Shown here in pieces: positions 8,040 through 16,387 of a stretch of DNA of 64,000 nucleotides. Source of the DNA: Leadbetterella lacunae (GTDB taxonomy: Bacteria > Bacteroidota > Bacteroidia > Cytophagales > Spirosomataceae); the NCBI RefSeq assembly GCF_042649125.1, contig NZ_JBHRYQ010000001.1, forward strand, positions 744,001-808,000, written 5' to 3'. The notes beneath the pieces are model-generated. The model searched no databases and was not told the origin of the DNA. It saw only the letters and a program-made list of their open reading frames with translations. The translations under genes were made by a program, and so were the position numbers. Every line of letters begins with the position of its first letter. Positions within the stretch are counted from its first letter, which is position 1.

Positions 8040-8846
8040 ATGGATATTAAAATAGAAAAGTTTAAAATTTATCGACAAAAACAATTAAAATCGAAATTTC
8101 TCCACAGAATTGTCATTTTTGACTTGATTGTACCAAGTGATTTGTTGATAAATGAAACGCTTCCATTTTTATGCATGAATGACGGTCAGGATTTTGAACA
8201 ACTACGACTTGAAAAAATATATCACAATTTTTACCAAATAATAAATAAACGCCACATATATATAGGTATTCATGCAAACGAAAAGCGACTTTCTGAATAC
8301 GGAACTATTGGTATTCCTGATTATAAAAATAGGGGAGACTTGGCAGCTAAACACCAAAATTTTGTTTTGGAAGAATTGCTTCCCAGTATTGAAAAGGAAA
8401 TAGGAGTATATTCTAAACCTTCCGAAAATATTTATTGTGGTTTTTCCCTTGGTGGTCTTTCTGCTTTTGATTTAGCCTGGGAAAATCCCAACGTTTTTTC
8501 TAAGGTGGCTGTTTTTAGTGGGTCATTTTGGTGGCGAGACAAAAGTTACGAGGAAGGTTATGACAATGACTTGGATCGTATTTTGCACAAAAAAGTTAAA
8601 AAAGGTACCTATAAACAAAACTTGAAATTTTGGTTTGAGTGTGGCACTGAAGACGAAACCGCAGACCGTAATAATAACGGGATTATAGATGCAATTGACG
8701 ACACACTAGACCTGATAAAAGAACTAAAACAACTTGGTTATACTGACGAAGCGTTAAAATATGTTGAAATAAAAGGCGGCCGCCATAACTTTGACACATG
8801 GCGAACCGTCTTTCCCGAATTCTTGGAATGGGCGTTTACGGAATGA
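8040..8846 (+). CDS. Alpha/beta-hydrolase esterase, divergent from the amidoligase run
   Basis: 268 residues of the same PF00756 esterase family as the gene at 7235, with the nucleophile in IYCGFSLGGLSAFDLA and the histidine in EIKGGRHNFDTW. DRNNNGIIDAIDDT between them resembles a calcium-binding loop (D-x-N-x-N-G pattern). No signal peptide is visible. It starts at ATG 8040, 94 bp from the divergent esterase, so the two probably share a regulatory region. It ends 1 bp before the convergent acyl-CoA reductase stop. Its place beside the cluster suggests a role in the same pathway, but this is inference. Confidence 0.8.
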   Translation: MDIKIEKFKIYRQKQLKSKFLHRIVIFDLIVPSDLLINETLPFLCMNDGQDFEQLRLEKIYHNFYQIINKRHIYIGIHANEKRLSEYGTIGIPDYKNRGDLAAKHQNFVLEELLPSIEKEIGVYSKPSENIYCGFSLGGLSAFDLAWENPNVFSKVAVFSGSFWWRDKSYEEGYDNDLDRILHKKVKKGTYKQNLKFWFECGTEDETADRNNNGIIDAIDDTLDLIKELKQLGYTDEALKYVEIKGGRHNFDTWRTVFPEFLEWAFTE

Positions 8847-8847
8847 C

Positions 8848-9876
8848 TTAGTTCAAGCCAGCCAAAAACTCAAATGTATTTATACCATCTGCGTAGTCGT
8901 CTAGGTTTGGTTTTTGGCTATAACCATAAGCAGCTGTTGAAAAGTCTGCATGCTCATTTCCGATTACTACCTGAAGATCATCTTTGTGCTTTTCTAATAT
9001 GCCTTTAAGTTCATCTATATTGTCATATTCTTGATAGAATAAGGTAGAAATAGGAGAGGCCAATCCTTCATCTTCTTTTAGAAGTATAAAGCCATTGTCG
9101 AGATGTGGTACACGGTTTACCAAATATATGGCTTTCATGTATTCGTAATTGTTTGTGTATTTGGAATGAAGCATAATGCCACTCCAAAATTCTATCGACT
9201 CAAAGAAGAAATTGAAATTATAACCTTTAGGTACATATAGCTTAGATACGTTTCTGCATCCTAAGCCAAAATAACTAAAAATATCTTGTGCTAATTCAGC
9301 AATTTGAATTTTGCTTTCAGTTCCGTCTAAAACAGCTACAGATGTTCTGTTTTTTCTAATTATATTGGGTTTCTTGGCAAAATAGTATTCAAAATATCGT
9401 GAAGAGTTTCCGCTTCCGGTAGCGATAAACGCATCTGCGTCGTTTAATTTATCTACAATGTAAAAGAACTCGGAAATATCAGGTGTGATTTCTTTTAGTC
9501 TCTTCAATATAAACTGGATTAAAATTTCGTCTTGGCTAGAGGGTTTTACCAATACAATGTGCCCACTAAGTAAAACATGAAGTATATCTTGAAAACCTAC
9601 CAAGGGAATATTGCCAGCAGCTACTATTCCTACTTTTTTTATCTCAACTGGGGCGAAATGTGAAATGGGGTATTTACTAACAAAATCACGCAAGGCGTCT
9701 TCTGATAGGTAATTTTCGATTATTCCTTCGAAGGCCTGTTTGATATTATCCGAGGTAAACCATTGGTTTTTTGATTTGGCCACGAAAAACAAATCCTCTA
9801 AATTATTTTCAGATAATTCAGATTTTAACGCCTTACCTAAAGTGCTAAATAGTACTATTCTTTCTTCAATTGTCAT
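8848..9876 (-). CDS. Acyl-CoA reductase (LuxC family)
   Basis: About 342 residues when started at the ATG at 9876 (MTIEERIVLF). Longer in-frame starts at 9900 and 9975 exist, but a -7 box at 9915-9922 places the likely transcription start near 9908, which rules out 9975 and leaves only a few bases before 9900. The family reduces acyl-CoA or acyl-phosphate to aldehyde with NAD(P)H. Visible are VGIVAAGNIPLVGF, the phosphate-site HIVLVKPSSQDE, FIATGSGNSSRYFEYYF, and the catalytic-cysteine region YFGLGCRNVSKLY. In Bacteroidota it is commonly found next to a dicluster ferredoxin, as here. Confidence 0.85.
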   Translation of the reverse strand: MTIEERIVLFSTLGKALKSELSENNLEDLFFVAKSKNQWFTSDNIKQAFEGIIENYLSEDALRDFVSKYPISHFAPVEIKKVGIVAAGNIPLVGFQDILHVLLSGHIVLVKPSSQDEILIQFILKRLKEITPDISEFFYIVDKLNDADAFIATGSGNSSRYFEYYFAKKPNIIRKNRTSVAVLDGTESKIQIAELAQDIFSYFGLGCRNVSKLYVPKGYNFNFFFESIEFWSGIMLHSKYTNNYEYMKAIYLVNRVPHLDNGFILLKEDEGLASPISTLFYQEYDNIDELKGILEKHKDDLQVVIGNEHADFSTAAYGYSQKPNLDDYADGINTFEFLAGLN

Positions 9877-9914
9877 TTTTTCGATATAAATTTCTTGCAT
9901 TAGCGAAATGAACA

Positions 9915-9922
9915 CAAAAATA
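9915..9922 (-). promoter_or_regulatory. Predicted -7 box for acyl-CoA reductase
   Basis: On the minus strand TATTTTTG matches the Bacteroidota -7 consensus TAnnTTTG, 38 bases before the chosen ATG at 9876. No clear -33 TTG is seen. Confidence 0.5.
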
Positions 9923-9947
9923 CGAAGGATGTTAAACTTAGAAGAAT

Positions 9948-9955
9948 TATATTTG
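9948..9955 (+). promoter_or_regulatory. Predicted -7 box for ferredoxin
   Basis: TATATTTG matches TAnnTTTG exactly, 36 bases before the ATG at 9992. It makes the earlier in-frame ATG at 9908 impossible as a start if it is the only promoter. The -33 element is weak. Confidence 0.5.
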
Positions 9956-9991
9956 TTATTTAGTTTATTAACCAACGATTTTTATAGACTT

Positions 9992-10339
9992 ATGGCTATC
10001 ATTATAACGGACGAATGTATAAACTGCGGAGCATGTGAGCCTGAATGCCCAAACACTGCGATCTACGAAGGTGGCATTGAGTGGACATGGGGAGGCGGTA
10101 CCAAACTAACTGAAGTAGACTTCGGCGATGGTACCATAGTAAAAGGAACTGCACCGATGAGTCCAATTTCAGACGAATTTTATTATATAGTTTCAGATAA
10201 ATGTACAGAGTGTACGGGATTTCATGAAGAGCCTCAGTGTGCTGCGGTTTGCCCGGTAGATTGTTGTGTACCTGATCCTGATAACGTAGAAGATTTAGAA
10301 ACGCTTACTGCTAAGAAAGCTTGGCTTCACGCAGAATAA
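9992..10339 (+). CDS. 4Fe-4S dicluster ferredoxin
   Basis: 115 residues, starting MAIIITDECINCGACEPECP. The first cluster motif is C-x2-C-x2-C-x3-C in CINCGACEPEC, followed by P. The second set is spread over CTECTGFHEEPQCAAVCPVDCC, with the longer loop typical of bacterial 2[4Fe-4S] ferredoxins of the Azotobacter FdI/Bacteroidota type. The 28 extra residues upstream of this ATG are not ferredoxin-like. It carries one electron at low potential in the cytoplasm. The divergent acyl-CoA reductase is its usual neighbour in this phylum. Confidence 0.9.
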   Translation: MAIIITDECINCGACEPECPNTAIYEGGIEWTWGGGTKLTEVDFGDGTIVKGTAPMSPISDEFYYIVSDKCTECTGFHEEPQCAAVCPVDCCVPDPDNVEDLETLTAKKAWLHAE

Positions 10340-10362
10340 TAATATTACAGTATTATATTTTA

Positions 10363-10393
10363 AAAAGCCGCATCCAAAAGGGTGCGGTTTTTT
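10363..10393 (+). terminator. Intrinsic terminator after ferredoxin
   Basis: Arms agccgcatcc and gggtgcggtt, 4-nt loop, then seven T residues, 24 bp after the ferredoxin stop. Confidence 0.85.
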
Positions 10394-10809
10394 TATGCCA
10401 TTTACTTTTTTGAATCCATTCCAAAATAATTACAGAATTAATCTCTTCTCGACTTTCCCTCTTTCATGTGTTTTCAGACTCAATATGACTAAACTAATTT
10501 TTATCCGGATGGAATAAGGTGAATTTGGGTAAAAAACAACTAAATATTTTTTTTATTTAAAAGGAATGTTTATTGAATATCAGAATTATATTTTGAATTA
10601 ATTATCAAATGCAGAATTTCTTAGATATTGAACTGAAAAACATAAAAATTCAAGTTTGGGTATATTTTTATATCACTATTTTAAGAAAAGATATATTTTT
10701 TTACAAAATATGATAAAATTTAAACTTAAATGTTTGAAATAATATATTTTTAAAGAGATGTTTGTGTCATAATTAATTAAAAAAAATTTAATTTAAACCA
10801 AAGAAAATT
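10394..10809. other. 416-bp AT-rich intergenic region before porin gene
   Basis: No convincing gene is seen; the best short frame (33 codons from 10610) has nothing to support it. The sequence is very AT-rich near 10540-10800. No sigma-54 -24/-12 pair is visible despite the nitrogen genes downstream. It probably holds the promoter and leader of the porin-amtB unit. Confidence 0.4.
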
Positions 10810-12018
10810 ATGAAGAAAGTTTATTTGACAGTTTTAGGTCTGGGACTTCTATTTAACGTAAGTGCCGCTGAGAATCCAACAAAACAATCGAAAGAAGAAA
10901 AGGCTAAAGCGAAAGAAGAAGTAGCTAAAGCAAAAGCAGAGAAAGAGCTTGCGGTAAAGCCTGCTCAACCAGAAGAAGAGAAGCCCCTTACATTTAGTGG
11001 ATATGTAGATACCTACTATTTTGCTAACCTTAGTGGTGCTCAAACAAACTTAGGAGCTTCAGGATTTGAAAGAATTTTTGATCAGAAAGCCAATAACTTT
11101 CAAGTAGGTTTGGCTCAAATGAAAACTACCTATACTACTGGTAAAGTAACTGGTGTAATAGATTTGACGTTTGGTAACCACGGTGACTTAGGAAACTATG
11201 GAAATACTCAAAGTCCACTAGGTGCTGGAATCGGTACAACTGGTTTGGCTATCAAACAAGCATATGCTACTTGGAATTTTAATGATAAAGTTTCATTAAC
11301 TGCTGGGCAATATGGTACTAACGTAGGATATGAAGTAATAGATGCTCCAGTTAACTTTAACTACTCTCTTTCAAATCTATTCGGAAACGGACCTTTCTAC
11401 CATACAGGTGTTAAGTTAGACGTAGCCGCTACTGATAAATTTGGATTTATGGTAGGATTGGTAAACGGTCTTGATAGTAAAGACGATAACAATAAGGCGA
11501 AAGGATTTCAGGCTCAGGTTTCATTGACTCCTGTAGAAAACTGGAGTGTATATTTGAACTACTTTGGATCTGATGAAGGTGGTAACGACGATAAAGGTAA
11601 ATATCAAAAAAATATGCACTCATGGTTTGACTTGACTACTTCATTCCAAGTAAATGATAATTTCTTAGTAGGTCTAAACGCTGCTACAGGAAGTAACAAT
11701 GTAGGAAAATGGGGCGGTGCTGCTCTTTACTTAAATGGAAACGTATCAGAGAAATTCTCAATCGGTACTAGATTAGAAGTATTTGATAATAAAGAAGGTG
11801 GTATTTATCTTGTAGATGCAAATGGTGACGGAGTAACTGCTACATCATTAACTTTCACAGGTAGCTATAAAGTTTCTGACAACTTAATGTTTAAGCCTGA
11901 ATATAGATTTGATTCTTACAAAAACGCAAAAGGAACCTACCAAATTTATGACAAAGACGGTGGGTTGACTAAGAAATCACAATCGACTTTAGGTGCAGCT
12001 TTGATTTTCTATTTCTAA
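10810..12018 (+). CDS. Outer-membrane porin (BBP2-like) upstream of amtB
   Basis: 402 residues with a signal peptide (MKKVYLTVLGLGLLFNVSAAE). Residues 22-60 are a Lys/Glu/Ala-rich stretch, probably coiled coil or periplasm-facing. From LTFSGYVDTYYFANL to the terminal aromatic LGAALIFYF it shows alternating strands of a beta-barrel. The C-terminal Phe is typical of outer-membrane proteins. It resembles the BBP2 porin family (PF07642). It lies 43 bp before the ammonium transporter and presumably admits a nitrogen source or small solutes; the exact substrate is not visible. Confidence 0.8.
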   Translation: MKKVYLTVLGLGLLFNVSAAENPTKQSKEEKAKAKEEVAKAKAEKELAVKPAQPEEEKPLTFSGYVDTYYFANLSGAQTNLGASGFERIFDQKANNFQVGLAQMKTTYTTGKVTGVIDLTFGNHGDLGNYGNTQSPLGAGIGTTGLAIKQAYATWNFNDKVSLTAGQYGTNVGYEVIDAPVNFNYSLSNLFGNGPFYHTGVKLDVAATDKFGFMVGLVNGLDSKDDNNKAKGFQAQVSLTPVENWSVYLNYFGSDEGGNDDKGKYQKNMHSWFDLTTSFQVNDNFLVGLNAATGSNNVGKWGGAALYLNGNVSEKFSIGTRLEVFDNKEGGIYLVDANGDGVTATSLTFTGSYKVSDNLMFKPEYRFDSYKNAKGTYQIYDKDGGLTKKSQSTLGAALIFYF

Positions 12019-12061
12019 ACTATACTTAATTTTTTGTACAACAATTTAACCATTTTATTTT

Positions 12062-13396
12062 ATGACCGAAACTACTAAAATTAAACCATCGTATGTACCC
12101 ATTGGTATATTAGGTGCAGTAACTGTTTTAGCTCTTCTTTTTCCGTCAATACCTTCAGCTATTGTAACAGAAGGTATTGATAGCGGAGACACCGCATGGA
12201 TGTTGGTTGCTTCTGCTCTTGTATTAATTATGACTCCGGGCTTAGCCTATTTTTATGGAGGAATGGTAAATGCGAAAAACGTTATCTCTACTATGCTTCA
12301 GAGTTTTATCGCCATGGGCGTTATTTCTATTGTTTGGGTTGTAGTAGGTTACAGTTTGGCTTTCGGCGATAGTATTGGAGGTTTTGTAGGAAATCCATTT
12401 ACACACTTCATGATGAAAGGTGTTTTGGACGCAGCTCCATGGGGAACTATCCCGGCTATTATGTTTGCATTTTTTCAGTTAAAATTTGCGGTTATCACAC
12501 CGGCATTGGTAACTGGATCGATGGCCGAAAGAATCAACTTTAAATCTTATGTTTTATTTATGGTGCTATTCAGCATATTTATTTATGCTCCATTGGCACA
12601 CATGACTTGGGCTTCAGGTGGTTTCCTTTTCGAAATGGGAGTTCTTGACTTTGCAGGTGGAACTGTAGTTCACATGTCTGCGGGTTGGGCTGCTCTTGCA
12701 GGTTCTATTTACCTAAAAAGACGTAGATCTCACGTAGAAGGTAGATTTTTGCCTCCAGCAAACATTCCATATGTATTGTTAGGCACAGGTTTGTTGTGGT
12801 TCGGATGGTTCGGATTTAACGCCGGGTCTGCATTAGGTGCTAATCCTTTGGCTGCTTTAGCTTTTGCTACTACTAACACTGCCGCTGGTGCTGCTGGTAT
12901 AGCTTGGGTATTGTTTGATGCCGCTAAAGGTAAAAAAGTTTCTGCATTAGGTTTTTGTATTGGTGTAGTGGTTGGTCTAGTTGCGATTACGCCAGCTGCA
13001 GGTTTTGTTACAATTCCTCACGCTTTGGTAATCGGTGTTGTGGCTTCATTAATTTCGAATTACTTAGCTCACTTCAAAACTAAAACAGCTCTTGATGATA
13101 CTTTGGATGTATTTCCTTGTCACGGAGTTGGTGGTATGGTAGGTATGGTATTTACAGGGGTGTTCGCTACTTCAGCAGTGAATAGTGCAGTTACTGATCA
13201 AGGCTTGTTCTTTGGTGAAACTACATTGTTTGTGAAACATTTGGTAGCATTAGTACTGGTATCTGCTTTTGCTTTTATCATGTCATTTGTTATCATGAAA
13301 ATTACAGATATCATTGTTCCAATGAGAGTTTCAGAAGAAGACGAAGTGTTGGGCTTAGATTTAAGTCAGCACGATGAACAACTTCTAGAAGCTTAA
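12062..13396 (+). CDS. amtB: Ammonium transporter
   Basis: 444 residues with about eleven membrane segments. Hallmarks are LVLIMTPGLAYFYGGMV, the phenylalanine-gate region, MTWASGGFLF, the first pore histidine in VVHMSAGWAALAGS, the signature LLWFGWFGFNAGSA, and the second histidine in FPCHGVGGMVGM. It moves NH4+/NH3 across the inner membrane. An extra hydrophobic N-terminal helix precedes the usual first segment. It is probably co-transcribed with the porin. No PII (glnK) gene accompanies it here, which is unusual for amtB. Two hairpins follow. Confidence 0.95.
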   Translation: MTETTKIKPSYVPIGILGAVTVLALLFPSIPSAIVTEGIDSGDTAWMLVASALVLIMTPGLAYFYGGMVNAKNVISTMLQSFIAMGVISIVWVVVGYSLAFGDSIGGFVGNPFTHFMMKGVLDAAPWGTIPAIMFAFFQLKFAVITPALVTGSMAERINFKSYVLFMVLFSIFIYAPLAHMTWASGGFLFEMGVLDFAGGTVVHMSAGWAALAGSIYLKRRRSHVEGRFLPPANIPYVLLGTGLLWFGWFGFNAGSALGANPLAALAFATTNTAAGAAGIAWVLFDAAKGKKVSALGFCIGVVVGLVAITPAAGFVTIPHALVIGVVASLISNYLAHFKTKTALDDTLDVFPCHGVGGMVGMVFTGVFATSAVNSAVTDQGLFFGETTLFVKHLVALVLVSAFAFIMSFVIMKITDIIVPMRVSEEDEVLGLDLSQHDEQLLEA

Positions 13397-13407
13397 AAAT
13401 ATTCTTT

Positions 13408-13482
13408 CAACAAAATCACAATTTATTGTGGTTTTGTTGTACTCCAAGATGCAAAATACCCGTCATATTGATGGGTATTTTC
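13408..13482 (+). terminator. Tandem hairpins after amtB
   Basis: The first hairpin, 13408-13440, has arms caacaaaatcacaa and ttgtggttttgttg with one G-T pair. The second, 13454-13482, has arms aaaatacccgtca and tgatgggtatttt. Together they should end transcription of porin-amtB and, from the other side, of mtaB. Confidence 0.75.
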
Positions 13483-13538
13483 ATTTATAAGTTATCTCAG
13501 TTTTAAGTCTAAAAGATTAACTAAGGTAAGTTAAGGAA

Positions 13539-14870
13539 TTAATGGTGGATTAATACTTCTTGATTCTCTTCTACTTCCATCAGCATTTGATCATTGATTT
13601 GAATCAAAGAAACCGTTTTAAGGTCATTTACTAAAAGCGGGTCATACTTGGCCGAAACTTTAATGTAGTTTTCGGTAAATCCAGTCATCAATCCGTTGTT
13701 TTCTTCCTCTTCAAACAAAACGGTTTTAGTGGTTCCGATATGCTCCGTGTAGAAAGCTCTTCTTTTTTTATCAGAAAGAATATGAAGCATTTTAGAACGT
13801 TCTGCACGCTTATGTTGAGGTACTATTGGGCGAATGTCAACTGCGGCTGTATTCTCTCTCTCAGAGTACGTAAAGACGTGTAGGTAGCTGATATCAAGTT
13901 CGTTTAAGAAATTATATGTTGCTAAAAACTCTTCGTCGGTTTCGCCAGGATGCCCCACTATTACATCTACACCGATACAGCAATGCGGCATTAGTGTTTT
14001 TATGGTTTTGATACGATCTTGGTATAAGTCTCGCTTATATCTTCTTTTCATTAAAGCCAAAACCTTTGGACTGCCAGACTGAAGCGGAATATGGAAATGA
14101 GGAACAAATTTCTCAGAGGAGGCTACAAATTCAATTATTTCATTACTAAGCAGATTGGGCTCAATACTTGAAATTCTAAATCTTTCTATGCCTTGTACTT
14201 TATCCAAAGCTTGTATAAGTTCAAGGAAGCTACTTTTGCGTTCTCCGTCAATTAAGCCAAAGTCACCAATATTAACTCCTGTTAATACTATTTCTTTAAC
14301 TCCGCTTGCTGCTATTTCTTTTGCGGCTGCTACTACATTGCTTACGGTGTCAGATCTTGAAGCACCTCTCGCTAGAGGAATTGTGCAGTATGAACAAGGG
14401 TAGTCGCATCCGTCTTGAACTTTTAAGAAAGTTCGGGTGCGGTCGTTTATTGAATATGAGGTATGGTATTCTAATTTTTGGTCAATACTTGTATTGAATA
14501 TTTTTTCGGTGACTTTACCGCTTGATTCTTTTTTGAAATCTCCAATAAGTTCATGTAGCCTAAACTTTTCGGCAGCTCCTAATACAGCGTCAACTCCTTC
14601 TATTGAGGCTATTTCTTCTGGCTTCAGTTGTGCATAACAACCAATGATGGCAACATAGCCATCAGGGTTAATTTTTTGGGCTTCTTTTACTATTTTCTTG
14701 CATTTTTTATCCGCGTTTTCAGTCACTGAGCAGGTGTTAATAATAAAAACATCTGGGGTGTCCTGAAACTCAACTTTTTGAAAACCTTTGTCTTCAAAAG
14801 TTCTTGATATTGTTGATGTCTCTGAGAAATTGAGTTTACAACCAAGCGTATAAAATGCTACCTTTTTCAT
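13539..14870 (-). CDS. mtaB: tRNA t6A37 methylthiotransferase
   Basis: 443 residues when started at MKKVAFYTLGCKLNF (ATG at 14870). The longer frame from 14903 only adds LILLI-type residues overlapping a terminator. The UPF0004 domain supplies cysteines in TLGCKLN, NTCSVTENADKKC and IGCYAQLKP for the second cluster. The radical-SAM motif is CDYPCSYCTIP. The TRAM domain is at the end (TGFTENYIKVSAKYD). CxLN at the N-terminus and the size favour MtaB over MiaB or RimO. It converts t6A to ms2t6A at position 37 of ANN-decoding tRNAs. Confidence 0.92.
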   Translation of the reverse strand: MKKVAFYTLGCKLNFSETSTISRTFEDKGFQKVEFQDTPDVFIINTCSVTENADKKCKKIVKEAQKINPDGYVAIIGCYAQLKPEEIASIEGVDAVLGAAEKFRLHELIGDFKKESSGKVTEKIFNTSIDQKLEYHTSYSINDRTRTFLKVQDGCDYPCSYCTIPLARGASRSDTVSNVVAAAKEIAASGVKEIVLTGVNIGDFGLIDGERKSSFLELIQALDKVQGIERFRISSIEPNLLSNEIIEFVASSEKFVPHFHIPLQSGSPKVLALMKRRYKRDLYQDRIKTIKTLMPHCCIGVDVIVGHPGETDEEFLATYNFLNELDISYLHVFTYSERENTAAVDIRPIVPQHKRAERSKMLHILSDKKRRAFYTEHIGTTKTVLFEEEENNGLMTGFTENYIKVSAKYDPLLVNDLKTVSLIQINDQMLMEVEENQEVLIHH

Positions 14871-14906
14871 TATTAGTAAAATAAGTTGCAAAATTACAAA
14901 CAAAAA

Positions 14907-14936
14907 ACCCCCAGAACAAAGTTTTGGGGGTCTTTT
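14907..14936 (-). terminator. Intrinsic terminator of type II glutamine synthetase
   Basis: Arms gacccccaaaac and ttctgggggt, followed by a T-run on the minus strand, 20 bp beyond the stop codon. It lies just upstream of the mtaB start. Confidence 0.8.
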
Positions 14937-14956
14937 AAGATTATCTTAAATGCGAA

Positions 14957-15982
14957 TTATAATTTCGCAGTTTTAACAGTTTTGATAATTCTAGCAGCTA
15001 CTTTGTAAGGATCTGCTGCAGAGTTTGGTCTTCTGTCTTCTAACCAACCTTTCCATCCTTTCTGAACAGCAGCGATTGGAATACGGATTGAAGCACCCCT
15101 ATCAGAAACTCCATAAGAGAATTGATCGATAGATTGTGTTTCGTGCTTTCCTGTTAGTCTTAGGTGATTATCAGCACCATAAACTTCAATGTGCTCTTTT
15201 ACAAATGGAGCAAATGCTTGACAGATTTTATCGTAAACTTCTTTGTTTCCTGCAGTTCTAAGAGCAGTGTTAGAGAAGTTTGCATGCATACCTGAACCAT
15301 TCCAGTCAGTATCGCCAAGTGGCTTACAGTGGTAGTTCACCCATACATTATATTTTTCACATGTTCTTTCTAGTAAATATCTAGCTACCCATATTTCGTC
15401 ACCAGCTTGAGCGGCACCTTTAGCAAAACATTGGAATTCCCATTGTCCAGCTGCTACTTCAGCATTGATACCTTCTACATTAAGACCAGCTTGTATACAC
15501 CACTCTAGATGCTCTTCTATAATATGACGGCCGTATGCATTTTTAGCACCTACTGAACAGTAGTATGGTCCTTGAGGACGTGGGTAACCGTTTACAGGGA
15601 AACCTAAAGGAAGGTTTGTGTCACAGTCATAAAGGAAATATTCTTGTTCAAAACCAAACCAGAAATCGTTATCGTCGTCTTCGATGGTAGCACGACCATT
15701 TGATTCGTGAGGATTTCCGTTTGAATCTAATACTTCACACATAACTAAGTATGCAGGAGTTCCTAATAACGAACGCTCAGGATCTTTACAGATATATACA
15801 GGCTTTAGTTGACAGTCAGAAGATCCACCTGGTGCTTGCTCAGTAGATGAACCGTCGAAAGACCACATATCGCAATCTTCTAATTTTCCTGAAAAATCGT
15901 TTTCTATTTTGGTTTTGCTTCTAAGGCTTTGAGTTGGTTTGTAACCATCAAGCCAGATGTACTCTAATTTAGACTTTGCCAT
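14957..15982 (-). CDS. glnII: Glutamine synthetase type II
   Basis: 341 residues, the length of eukaryote-like GSII and much shorter than GSI. Signatures are WSFDGSSTEQAPGGSSDCQL, FGFEQEYFLYD with metal-binding glutamates, AAGQWEFQCF, WNGSGMHANFS, and ETQSIDQFSYGVSDRGASIRIP. It makes glutamine from glutamate, NH4+ and ATP in the cytoplasm. A second, unrelated-size GS (type III) lies 2.3 kb away. It is a single gene with its own -7 box and terminator. Confidence 0.95.
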   Translation of the reverse strand: MAKSKLEYIWLDGYKPTQSLRSKTKIENDFSGKLEDCDMWSFDGSSTEQAPGGSSDCQLKPVYICKDPERSLLGTPAYLVMCEVLDSNGNPHESNGRATIEDDDNDFWFGFEQEYFLYDCDTNLPLGFPVNGYPRPQGPYYCSVGAKNAYGRHIIEEHLEWCIQAGLNVEGINAEVAAGQWEFQCFAKGAAQAGDEIWVARYLLERTCEKYNVWVNYHCKPLGDTDWNGSGMHANFSNTALRTAGNKEVYDKICQAFAPFVKEHIEVYGADNHLRLTGKHETQSIDQFSYGVSDRGASIRIPIAAVQKGWKGWLEDRRPNSAADPYKVAARIIKTVKTAKL

Positions 15983-16033
15983 TGTAAATACTTTGTTGTT
16001 ATTAATTAGGTCCTTGATTAAGAATGATGTTAC

Positions 16034-16041
16034 AAATATAG
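16034..16041 (-). promoter_or_regulatory. Predicted -7 box for glnII
   Basis: On the minus strand TATATTTG matches TAnnTTTG exactly, 51 bases before the ATG at 15982. No convincing -33 TTG at the right spacing is seen. Confidence 0.45.
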
Positions 16042-16337
16042 GGCAATTGTCAGAAGATTATTTCTATTTATTAAAAAAAGTATAGTTTTAATTCTAAGTT
16101 ATTCGAAAAATACAATAAAATGTAAAAATATTAAGGTTTTGAAATATCGGTAGGTTGAGTTTTTTCTTTTTTTGCTTAAAAAGAATAGTTTTTGTCGCAA
16201 AATAGGTATTATTTTCATTTCATTTTTTCAAAAAAAATATAATTTTTAACTTTTCTAGTGAAAAAGTAATTCATGTTTCAATAAATTCACTTTTTCATTT
16301 TTTAGAAATATGCGTTTTAATTTTAAAATATTAAGAC
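16042..16337. other. AT-rich region upstream of glnII with an inverted repeat
   Basis: No gene is seen. It contains an inverted repeat with arms tgaaaaagt (16259-16267) and actttttca (16289-16297) separated by 21 bp, and many A/T runs. It could hold nitrogen-responsive control of glnII, but no known binding motif was recognised. Confidence 0.35.
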
Positions 16338-16366
16338 AAAAAAAGCAGCTACAAAAGCTGCTTTTG
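16338..16366 (-). terminator. Intrinsic terminator of the LTA-synthase-like gene
   Basis: Arms aaaagcagct and agctgctttt with a 4-nt loop; the minus-strand side is followed by seven T residues. It is 22 bp past the stop codon at 16388. Confidence 0.8.
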
Positions 16367-16387
16367 AGAATAGAACAATATAGATAG

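Noticed and set aside
10610..10714. 33-codon frame upstream of the porin gene
   Set aside because: Composition looks random (many Ile/Lys/Tyr/Phe from AT-rich codons) and there is no supporting signal.
10394..10809. Sigma-54 promoter for the nitrogen genes
   Set aside because: No TGGCAC-N5-TTGC-like pair was found on reading the region.
16259..16297. Transcription terminator for glnII region
   Set aside because: The arms are only 9 bp, A/T-rich, with a 21-bp loop, and they lie upstream of the gene. It is reported as an inverted repeat only.
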